The notes below the pieces were generated by a model that had not been told where the DNA came from, searched no databases, and saw only the letters and a list, made by a program, of their open reading frames with translations. 7,559 bases of DNA, from assembly GCA_947304065.1 (NCBI GenBank), contig CAMZAI010000135.1, positions 1 to 7,559 of the forward strand. Reading direction: 5' to 3'. Both the position numbers and the translations under genes were made by a program. The DNA comes from an uncultured Clostridia bacterium. GTDB taxonomy: Bacteria > Bacillota > Clostridia > Lachnospirales > Lachnospiraceae. Shown piece by piece: positions 1-5,970 of the stretch (positions are counted from its first letter, which is position 1; each line of letters starts with the position of its first letter).

Positions 1-7
1 AGTCTGT

Positions 8-41
8 TGCCGGCAAAGATAATGTGCCGGCATTATTTTTT
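8..41 (+). terminator. Rho-independent terminator of an unseen upstream gene
   Basis: An 8-bp perfect stem, TGCCGGCA at 8-15 pairing with TGCCGGCA at 25-32, encloses a 9-base loop and is followed by a T-rich tract (TTATTTTTT, 33-41). This is the classic intrinsic terminator layout on the + strand. It most likely ends a gene lying left of the window and insulates the peroxiredoxin gene, whose own promoter follows directly. Confidence 0.8.
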
Positions 42-64
42 AGCTGACTTTTGTATGATATAAT
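36..64 (+). promoter_or_regulatory. Extended -10 promoter for the peroxiredoxin gene
   Basis: TGATATAAT at 56-64 is a perfect extended -10 element (TGnTATAAT). The position 17 bases upstream (36-41) is only a T run, so no good -35 box is present; extended -10 promoters tolerate this. Transcription would start near 71 and give a leader of about 60 bases before the ATG at 134. The T run is shared with the preceding terminator, so terminator and promoter are packed back to back. Confidence 0.65.
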
Positions 65-118
65 ATGACGTAAGTAAGTTAAAGAATGCGGAATAATCAG
101 TAGATTGGAGGAACTACT

Positions 119-124
119 AGGAGG
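119..124 (+). promoter_or_regulatory. Ribosome binding site deciding the peroxiredoxin start
   Basis: AGGAGG at 119-124 lies 9 bases before ATG 134. The in-frame TTG at 125 touches this site and cannot use it, so the ATG is the start. A second purine-rich GGAGGA lies at 107-112, in the loop of a small hairpin (AGTAG 99-103 with CTACT 114-118). Confidence 0.75.
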
Positions 125-133
125 TTGATCACC

Positions 134-586
134 ATGCTCAAAGAAGGAACTAAAGCGCCGGATTTCACATTGCCGGATCAGGACGGGAAACTCCATTCTC
201 TGTCCGGGTATAGGGGCAAGAGAGTAATACTGTATTTTTATCCGAAGGACAACACCTCCGGCTGTACGAAACAGGCTTGCGGATTCGCGGAAAGATACCC
301 GCAGTTTCGTGAAAAAGGAGCTGTGATAATCGGGATCAATAAGGATACCGTCGAGTCGCACAAGAAGTTCGAAGAAAAATACGGCCTTCCGTTTACATTG
401 CTTTCCGATACGGGGCTTGATGTGCTGAAAGCATATGATGTCTGGAAAGAGAAGATTAATTATGGCAAGGCCACGATGGGGATCGTGCGGACCACCTATC
501 TTATCGACGAGAAGGGCGTGATCGTACGCGCAATGGATAAAGTGAAGGCTGCGGAAAATCCGCAGGAGATGCTGGAGCTCGTCTGA
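134..586 (+). CDS. bcp: Thioredoxin-dependent thiol peroxidase, Bcp/PrxQ-type peroxiredoxin
   Basis: This 150-residue cytoplasmic peroxiredoxin should reduce hydrogen peroxide and organic hydroperoxides with electrons from thioredoxin. Its length is normal for the family. The N-terminal APDFTLPDQDG stretch is typical of AhpC/TSA-fold proteins. The active site PKDNTSGCTKQACGF (37-51) shows the PxxxTxxC signature with peroxidatic Cys44, and Cys49 five residues later is the resolving cysteine, the spacing of Bcp/PrxQ enzymes that form an intramolecular disulfide. Arg119 (in GIVRTTYLID) matches the conserved arginine that lowers the thiol pKa. The usual GVSxDS segment reads GINKDT here (67-72), a mild variation. 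The ATG at 134 is preferred over TTG 125 because only it has a properly spaced ribosome binding site. The gene has its own promoter and appears to be monocistronic or the first gene of a longer transcript; the next intact gene begins 132 bases downstream. In an anaerobe it would serve in oxygen and peroxide tolerance. Confidence 0.95.
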   Translation: MLKEGTKAPDFTLPDQDGKLHSLSGYRGKRVILYFYPKDNTSGCTKQACGFAERYPQFREKGAVIIGINKDTVESHKKFEEKYGLPFTLLSDTGLDVLKAYDVWKEKINYGKATMGIVRTTYLIDEKGVIVRAMDKVKAAENPQEMLELV

Positions 587-623
587 CCCCGTCCCCCCAC
601 GGGTTCACCTTAGGAGGTTGAAA

Positions 624-707
624 ATGCTGATATTACGCGACATGAAGGAAAGCGACATAGAAGATTATGTCCGCTGGTTTACGACGGATCGCGCATCGGC
701 GCATTAA
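624..707 (+). pseudogene. Truncated remnant of a GNAT-family N-acetyltransferase (27 codons)
   Basis: A strong AGGAGG (612-617) sits 6 bases before ATG 624. The short frame reads MLILRDMKESDIEDYVRWF, then TTDRASAH and TAA at 705-707. The first 20 or so residues look like the opening strand and helix of GNAT acetyltransferases of the type common in Clostridia, whose homologues normally continue with a tryptophan-rich stretch and about 150 more residues. Here the match ends after about residue 22, and neither the acetyl-CoA binding motif nor anything else of the fold follows. The likely reading is a gene that lost its body in a deletion, with the GH3 gene joined 11 bases after the stop. It could instead be retained as a small translated leader that couples ribosomes to the GH3 gene. 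The family call rests on memory of the family's N-terminus, not on an alignment. Confidence 0.6.
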
Positions 708-718
708 GGAGAGGATAT

Positions 719-3526
719 ATGGGAAAAACATGGGATGCTGAGGAGTTTAAGAAAACACTGAGAGCTGCCGCGGCGGAAGGGATCGTGCTCTTAAAGAATG
801 ATGACGGAGCGCTTCCGCTTAAAAAGGATGCCGGGATAGCTGTATTCGGCAGGTGCCAGATGAACTACTACAGGTGCGGTACCGGCTCGGGCGGGATGGT
901 AAACCCGGACTATGTTGTCGGCATCTATGAAGCCCTCGAGAGCTGTGGGAAACTCACGGTCAATAAGACGGTGAGAGCGGCATACGAGAGATTTGTTGAG
1001 GAAAATCCTTACGAGCGCGGCGCAGGCTGGGCGTCGGAACCCTGGTTTCAGAAGGAAATGCCTCTCGATGACGATCTGGTAAAAAGTGCCGCACAGGAGT
1101 CAGATACGGCGGTATTCATAATCGGCAGGACCGCCGGTGAGGATCAGGACAACAAAAACGAAGAGGGCAGCTATCTTCTGACCAAAGAGGAGACCGCGGC
1201 CCTGGCCAAGGTCTGCGCGGTTTTTGAGCGGACCGTCGTTCTGCTGAATGTCGGCAATATCATAGATATGAAATGGGTAAAGGAGCTGAACCCCTCAGCC
1301 GTTCTCTACGTGTGGCAGGGCGGACAGGAGGGCGGGAACGCCGTTCTTGATGTGCTGACGGGAGAGGTCGATCCGTCTGGAAAACTGGCCGATACCATCG
1401 CGGAAAACATAAGCGATTATCCGTCGACCGCGAATTTCGGGTCGGAGAAAGAGAATCTCCAGACCGAAGATATCTATATAGGCTACCGTTATTTTGAGAC
1501 ATTTGCTCCGGACAGAGTCCTTTATCCTTTCGGATACGGCCTGTCGTATACGGATTTCAGCATCGATGTATGCTCTTTTGAGCGGGAGAGTGAAGAAACC
1601 CATATAACGGTAAATGTTAAGAATACGGGCGCGGTGAGCGGCAAAGAGGTCGTACAGGTGTATCTGAAAGCGCCTCAGGGCGTCCTCGGAAAACCTGCGA
1701 GGGTGCTCTGCGCCTTCGGAAAGACCCCGCTCCTTACTCCCGGAGAGAGCCAAAAACTTGAGTTTAAGATACCGGATTACCTGATGTCATCCTATGACGA
1801 CGGCGGCGTCACCGGGCATATATCCGCCTACGTATGCGAGCCCGGGGAATATGAGTTTTTGGTGGGGAGCGATGTAAGGAGCGCCGTTAAGGCAGGCAGT
1901 TTTATCATGGATGAGCTTAAGATCACGGCACAGTGCGAAGAGGCCTGCGCGCCGGTCCGCGAGTTCATGCGCCTGAGCCCCCGGTATGTTAACGGCGCTG
2001 TTGAGAAAAGCTATGGCAAAGTGCCCGTAAGAACGGCAGACCCCAATAAAAAGAGGCTGGACCGGCTCCCGAAGGCCAATGCCTGCGGCGGCGATAAGGG
2101 CTATAAGCTCAGTGACGTTGAAGCGGGAAAGATATCCATGGAGGAGTTCATAGAGCAGCTTACCGATGAGGATCTGTGCGCGATCTCCCGCGGCGAGGGA
2201 ATGAGCTCTCCCAAGGTGACGGCGGGTATCGCGGGAGCGTTCGGCGGTATCACGGACAGGCTTAAGGACTTCGGCATTCCTGTTGCGGGTTGTGCCGACG
2301 GACCGAGCGGGATCAGGATGGACTGCGGGACACATGCTTTTTCCCTCCCGAACGGAACCTGTCTGGCCTGCACATTCAGCGAAGAGATAAATGAAAAGCT
2401 GTTCAATTGGGAAGGCCTCGATCTGAGACGGCACAGGATAGACGCCATTTTGGGACCGGGTATGAATATCCACAGGAACCCGCTGAACGGCAGAAACTTC
2501 GAGTATTTTTCCGAGGATCCGCTTTTGACCGGAAAGCTCGTGGCAGCTCAGATCAGGGGACTGCATAAGTACGGAGTTTTCGGTGTGATCAAGCACTTTG
2601 CGGGGAACACTCAGGAGTATAAGAGGCGGAATGTCAACAGTATCATGTCCGAGAGAGCGCTTCGCGAGATATACCTGAAGGCATTTGAAACAGCGGTAAA
2701 AGAAGGCCCCGCAATGACGATCATGTCGTCTTACGGTCCTGTTAACGGCATCTATTCCGCCAGCAATTACGATCTGCTCACAACGATCCTCAGAAAGGAA
2801 TGGGGATTTAAAGGGATCGTCATGACCGACTGGTGGGCTATGGGCAATGACGGGGAAGGCGCCAAAGCCAGTATTTCAAACGTTGCGTCACAGGCCAGGG
2901 CGCAGAACGATATTTTCATGGTCTGCAGTGATGCCGGAAGCAATTCCAATAACGACAACCTTAACGAGTCGCTTGCAAACGGAAGTCTTACCAGGGGTGA
3001 ACTGGCACGGAACGCGGCAAACATACTGGGATTTATCATGCGGACACAGGTGTACCGCCGCGCGCAGACAGGAGACTCTGACCTCGATAAAGAGCTGCTG
3101 GATGCGGTTTCGACGGAGGACAGTGCCCTTCACGATATGATGAAGGTGGCGATGGGTCCGGATATTACGGAACTCGACGCAGGCAGCATAAAGATCGGAC
3201 GGGGAGCTTCCACATCATTCTTGCTTTCCGCGCCCCACAGATGCCTTCCGGAACTGGAACTGGTGATAAGAGCGGTCGATCAGCCGGATGTCGCGCAGCT
3301 GCCCGTTTCGGTATTTCAGAATAAAGAACTTGTGAAAACCGTGACACTGACCGGCATGGACCGCGAATGGCAGACGGTCAGGATCACGCTTGGTCCGGTA
3401 TTTGTCGCCAATTTCTTCCTGAAGTTTTATTTTGCCCAGGCCGGACTCGAGATCAGATCCGCAAGGCTGATCATCGTCAAAGATCTGGAGGAAGAATTTA
3501 AAAAGCGGATCGCGCAGTTTACATGA
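719..3526 (+). CDS. Family 3 glycoside hydrolase (beta-glucosidase-like) with reversed domain order
   Basis: This 935-residue enzyme should hydrolyse terminal beta-linked sugars, probably glucose or xylose, by a retaining two-step mechanism. There is no signal peptide, so it acts in the cytoplasm on imported glycosides. The domains are permuted. The GH3 C-terminal alpha/beta sandwich comes first (about 15-275, with GIVLLKNDDGALPL at 21-34 and AGEDQDN at 139-145), then a fibronectin-III-like domain (about 280-385), a linker, and the TIM barrel (about 470-775). The barrel carries DGPSGIR (528-534), GRNFEYFSEDP (591-601), KHFAGN (625-630) and VMTDWW (701-706). By family knowledge Asp704 is the nucleophile and Glu141 the likely acid/base. 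Residues about 810-935 form a beta-rich extension with no firm assignment, possibly a carbohydrate-binding module. The reversed order is known from Butyrivibrio and Ruminococcus enzymes. The start at ATG 719 has AGGAG (707-711) with a 7-base spacer. The TetR-like gene follows 24 bases after the stop, suggesting cotranscription. The exact substrate cannot be read from the sequence. Confidence 0.93.
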   Translation: MGKTWDAEEFKKTLRAAAAEGIVLLKNDDGALPLKKDAGIAVFGRCQMNYYRCGTGSGGMVNPDYVVGIYEALESCGKLTVNKTVRAAYERFVEENPYERGAGWASEPWFQKEMPLDDDLVKSAAQESDTAVFIIGRTAGEDQDNKNEEGSYLLTKEETAALAKVCAVFERTVVLLNVGNIIDMKWVKELNPSAVLYVWQGGQEGGNAVLDVLTGEVDPSGKLADTIAENISDYPSTANFGSEKENLQTEDIYIGYRYFETFAPDRVLYPFGYGLSYTDFSIDVCSFERESEETHITVNVKNTGAVSGKEVVQVYLKAPQGVLGKPARVLCAFGKTPLLTPGESQKLEFKIPDYLMSSYDDGGVTGHISAYVCEPGEYEFLVGSDVRSAVKAGSFIMDELKITAQCEEACAPVREFMRLSPRYVNGAVEKSYGKVPVRTADPNKKRLDRLPKANACGGDKGYKLSDVEAGKISMEEFIEQLTDEDLCAISRGEGMSSPKVTAGIAGAFGGITDRLKDFGIPVAGCADGPSGIRMDCGTHAFSLPNGTCLACTFSEEINEKLFNWEGLDLRRHRIDAILGPGMNIHRNPLNGRNFEYFSEDPLLTGKLVAAQIRGLHKYGVFGVIKHFAGNTQEYKRRNVNSIMSERALREIYLKAFETAVKEGPAMTIMSSYGPVNGIYSASNYDLLTTILRKEWGFKGIVMTDWWAMGNDGEGAKASISNVASQARAQNDIFMVCSDAGSNSNNDNLNESLANGSLTRGELARNAANILGFIMRTQVYRRAQTGDSDLDKELLDAVSTEDSALHDMMKVAMGPDITELDAGSIKIGRGASTSFLLSAPHRCLPELELVIRAVDQPDVAQLPVSVFQNKELVKTVTLTGMDREWQTVRITLGPVFVANFFLKFYFAQAGLEIRSARLIIVKDLEEEFKKRIAQFT

Positions 3527-3536
3527 TCTTCTTAAA

Positions 3537-3542
3537 AGGAGG
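3537..3542 (+). promoter_or_regulatory. Ribosome binding site supporting a GTG start
   Basis: A consensus AGGAGG lies 8 bases before GTG 3551. This spacing fixes the TetR-like gene's start at the GTG, since no ATG is near in that frame. Confidence 0.8.
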
Positions 3543-3550
3543 TTCAGTCC

Positions 3551-4087
3551 GTGGACAAACGAAACGAGTACTCAAAAAAGGCAATAAGGGAAGCACTGAT
3601 ACGGTTATCCCGGACCAAACCCTACTCAGAGATAACGGTCAGCGAACTGTGCCGGGAGGCAAAGGTGTCACGTTCCACGTTTTATAATAACTACAGTCTT
3701 TTCAACGATGTGGTTGCGGAAATGAGCGAAGCATATATGGAAAAGCTCCGGGGCAGGCGCCTGACGCGGGATTTCTTCGATTCACTCAAGGATGAAGGCG
3801 ATGAGCTGAAGCTTTTGCTGGAGAGCGGCGTGTTCGGGCGGGAATTTACCATGTACCTGCGCGATATCGTCCGGGAGGAGATCATAGCCCGGGGCCGGTG
3901 CGAGCCCGAGGATATTTCGGTCAATGTCACTACGCTCTATCATGCGTTCGGAATATTCGGAGCGCTTCAGAATCTGCTGGCCATGCGGGGTGAGCCCGAG
4001 ATCAGGGACGAGGGATATCGCCGCGGCATTGACGCATTGATGGAGATAATCAGGAGCTTCACCGATTTATCGGACATTTTACCGTGA
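3551..4087 (+). CDS. TetR/AcrR-family transcriptional regulator
   Basis: This 178-residue protein has the two-part layout of TetR-type repressors: an N-terminal DNA-binding domain and a helical C-terminal domain for ligand binding and dimerisation. The helix-turn-helix spans about 27-50, with ITVSELCREAKVSRSTFYNN (28-47) matching the family pattern in which the recognition helix contains SRSTFY followed by a short aromatic segment. The C-terminal part (about 60-178) is predicted helical and resembles the short effector domains of Firmicutes TetR proteins; no ligand can be inferred. Translation starts at GTG, which may keep its level low. It sits 24 bases after the GH3 gene, probably on the same transcript, and 125 bases before an ABC exporter pair. 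TetR regulators beside exporters usually repress them, so the exporter is the likeliest target, with autoregulation or control of GH3 also possible. Two palindromes around its stop codon are candidate binding sites. Confidence 0.88.
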   Translation: MDKRNEYSKKAIREALIRLSRTKPYSEITVSELCREAKVSRSTFYNNYSLFNDVVAEMSEAYMEKLRGRRLTRDFFDSLKDEGDELKLLLESGVFGREFTMYLRDIVREEIIARGRCEPEDISVNVTTLYHAFGIFGALQNLLAMRGEPEIRDEGYRRGIDALMEIIRSFTDLSDILP

Positions 4088-4094
4088 TTCGGTA
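4061..4094 (+). promoter_or_regulatory. Two spaced palindromes, candidate TetR operator
   Basis: CCGAT-TT-ATCGG (4062-4073) and TACCG-TGATT-CGGTA (4080-4094) are perfect-armed inverted repeats of 5 bp each. Both contain ACCG followed 5 or 6 bases later by CGG, and the two ACCG copies start exactly 20 bases apart (4061 and 4081), about two helical turns. A weak promoter can be drawn over them: CGGACA at 4071-4076, a 16-base spacer, and TACGAT at 4093-4098. The position at the end of the regulator gene and before the exporter genes fits an operator for the TetR-like protein. The arms are short, so chance is not excluded. TTATCG (4067-4072) can also pair with CGATAA (4095-4100), making an RNA structure an alternative. 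Confidence 0.35.
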
Positions 4095-4141
4095 CGATAA
4101 GTTTCGGAGGGGGTTCGTTTAATAACCAAATATGCTAAGAT

Positions 4142-4193
4142 ATCCGCAGAAAGCGTCGGGAACCGTTCGTGCGCTTTTTGCGGATTTTTTATT
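4142..4193 (+). terminator. Strong intrinsic terminator in the leader of the ABC exporter genes
   Basis: The left arm ATCCGCAGAAAGCG (4142-4155) pairs over 14 bp, with one G-U wobble, with CGCTTTTTGCGGAT (4172-4185). The loop is 16 bases and contains a minor CGG-GAA-CCG hairpin. A run of six T follows at 4185-4190, then ATT. This should end the transcript carrying the regulator. It stops only about 20 bases before the exporter start codon, which leaves no room for a promoter after it. Exporter expression must therefore pass through it, so it may act as an attenuator or as a partial terminator that lowers exporter level. Confidence 0.85.
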
Positions 4194-4212
4194 GATCGGG
4201 AGAGGTGAGCAT

Positions 4213-5970
4213 ATGACAGAGAAAAGGACTCAACCCATCTGGAAGAATTTTATACATCTGATCGGACAGATCCGGCTGCCGATCCTGCTCATTGCGCTTG
4301 CTTTTTTCATAAATCTGGGAAGGGCCGCGATAGGGCTGGCGGTCCCGGAAAAGATCGCCGGGCTGGCGGATATGGAGTTTACCGGAGCAAACAGCCCGCT
4401 GGTACAGACTGCGGTCGGTATCTGCCTTACGATCTTTGCGCTGGCGCTGGCGGAGTTTGTCGGAGGGCTGGCGGCGACTTATATCACCTATATTGCCAAA
4501 GCCCGCATCAATCGCGACTTTCAGGCGGCTGCTTCACGAAAGGTGTTTGCGCTGACAGTCGCCGAAGCGGAGGCGCGCGATCCCAAGGAGTTCATATCCA
4601 GGATCACGACAGATACCGGTTTCGTGAGTGATTTTCTGATCGATCTGCTGGTGCTCGAGGTCCCCAGACTGTATTTCCTCATCAGTTCGCTGATTAAGGT
4701 CTCACGAATGGGCAACGGCATGCTCCTGCTCAGTTTTATCCTGATCGTACCTGTGATCGTTTTCGGCGCGGCCTGGTCCGGACATGTAACATACAAAAGT
4801 CAGACCCGTCTGCAGAATACCATTGCGCGCCTGACTGCGAGACTCGCCGAAAAGGTGGAGCATGCGGAGATCATAAAGGCGTACAACAGAACGGAGGATG
4901 AGATCGCGGACGGCGACGTTTTTATCGATGAGATGAAGGCTGCCCAGAAAAAGACCACACTGGCCGCAGCTTTTAACCAGCTGATCGCGAATATCCTGTT
5001 TATTGTGCCGACGCTCATCATCATGACGGCAGGCGCAATGCAGCTGCTCGCGGGAGATATCTCCACGGCGCAGTTTATCGCGTATTTCGGCCTCGGCGCG
5101 ACGTATCAGAAGTATATTGCCGACCATCTTACTCTGTGGGTGCTCGCCAAAAAGGCTCAGGGCGCGACATTTCGCATTTCCGGGATCATGACGCTTGATG
5201 AGGACCGGGACATCGGAGGCGGGCGGATGGCATCTCTCCCCGGCGATATTGTCTTTGAGCATGTCAGCTTCTGCCTCGGCGGTAAGGAAATCCTTTCCGA
5301 TGTCAGTTTTACTGTGAAAAATGGAAGCAAGTTTGCCATCGTGGGCGGGAGCGGCGCCGGAAAATCGACGCTGCTGAACCTGACCGAGCAGTTCTACCGT
5401 CCGGAAAAGGGCTGCATAACGCTGAACGGCGTGGATATACGTGAATTTGAGATCGGCAGCTATCGCGATCTGTTTTCCTATCTTCCTCAGAATGCTCCGG
5501 GATTTGACGGGACCGTGCGCGATTTTCTCTGCTACGGATCCGAGACTCAGCATTCGGACGAGGAACTCAAAAGGTTTCTTGAGGAGGTCGATATGCTCGA
5601 GGCCGTCGAAGCAAACGGCGGACTGGACTACGCGGTCGGAACGGGAGCTTCGAAGCTCTCCGGAGGGCAGAGGCAGCGTCTGGCCGTGGCCAGGATGCTG
5701 CTGAAGGGCGCTAAGATCGTTCTGGCGGACGAAGCAACGAGCGCGCTGGACTACGAGGGTTCCCGGCGCATTGCGGCACTGATCGACAAGTATGCCGCAG
5801 GAAAGACTAGGATCATCGTTGCGCATGATCTTTCAACGGTACTGGACGCGGACTCGATCCTGGTGCTTGACAGGGGCAGGGTCGCGGGCATCGGTACGCA
5901 CGAAGACCTGAAGGACAGCTGTCCGGCATACCGGCGTCTTTTATCGGGCGGAGAGGAGGAAGAAGCATGA
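4213..5970 (+). CDS. ABC exporter half-transporter, permease fused to ATPase (first of pair)
   Basis: This 585-residue inner-membrane protein has the ABCB-like exporter plan: a six-helix transmembrane domain (helices near 20-42, 65-95, 141-163, 169-190, 257-280 and 284-312) followed by an ATPase domain (about 345-580). The ATPase is intact: Walker A GGSGAGKST (378-386), Q-loop Gln426, signature LSGGQ (482-486), Walker B ending Asp506 with catalytic Glu507, and switch His538. The A-loop position, normally tyrosine in VSFSY, appears to be Leu355 (VSFCL). The start is ATG 4213, with AGAGG at 4201-4205 and a 7-base spacer; an in-frame ATG at 4132 would force translation through the terminator hairpin and has no well-spaced ribosome binding site. 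The stop overlaps the next gene's start as ATGA, so the two are translationally coupled and probably form a heterodimer. Such pairs export drugs, peptides or lipids in Firmicutes; the substrate is not readable here. No peptidase domain is present, so bacteriocin processing is not indicated. Confidence 0.93.
   Translation: MTEKRTQPIWKNFIHLIGQIRLPILLIALAFFINLGRAAIGLAVPEKIAGLADMEFTGANSPLVQTAVGICLTIFALALAEFVGGLAATYITYIAKARINRDFQAAASRKVFALTVAEAEARDPKEFISRITTDTGFVSDFLIDLLVLEVPRLYFLISSLIKVSRMGNGMLLLSFILIVPVIVFGAAWSGHVTYKSQTRLQNTIARLTARLAEKVEHAEIIKAYNRTEDEIADGDVFIDEMKAAQKKTTLAAAFNQLIANILFIVPTLIIMTAGAMQLLAGDISTAQFIAYFGLGATYQKYIADHLTLWVLAKKAQGATFRISGIMTLDEDRDIGGGRMASLPGDIVFEHVSFCLGGKEILSDVSFTVKNGSKFAIVGGSGAGKSTLLNLTEQFYRPEKGCITLNGVDIREFEIGSYRDLFSYLPQNAPGFDGTVRDFLCYGSETQHSDEELKRFLEEVDMLEAVEANGGLDYAVGTGASKLSGGQRQRLAVARMLLKGAKIVLADEATSALDYEGSRRIAALIDKYAAGKTRIIVAHDLSTVLDADSILVLDRGRVAGIGTHEDLKDSCPAYRRLLSGGEEEEA

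Noticed and set aside
125..133. TTG start for the peroxiredoxin
   Set aside because: It touches the AGGAGG site, leaving no spacer; the ATG at 134 is well placed and gives the family's usual N-terminus.
588..603. CCCGT/ACGGG hairpin after the peroxiredoxin stop as a terminator
   Set aside because: The stem is only 5 bp and no T tract follows, so termination is not supported.
618..646. TTGAAA as a -35 box for a GH3 promoter
   Set aside because: The expected -10 position 17 bases later reads CATGAA, a poor match, and TTGAAA overlaps the spacer of a ribosome binding site.
1787..2596. 269-codon open frame on the minus strand opposite the GH3 gene
   Set aside because: It overlaps conserved GH3 coding sequence and has no recognisable protein features; other minus-strand and +2/+3 frames here are rejected for the same reason.
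4132..4212. In-frame upstream ATG extending the first ABC protein by 27 residues
   Set aside because: The extension is encoded by the terminator hairpin and its T tract, the nearest GGAGGGGG is 18 bases from this ATG, and the ATG at 4213 has a properly spaced site.
4702..5826. 374-codon open frame on the minus strand
   Set aside because: It lies entirely opposite the first ABC gene, whose motifs are intact, and its translation shows no recognisable domain. It is a coding shadow of GC-rich sequence.
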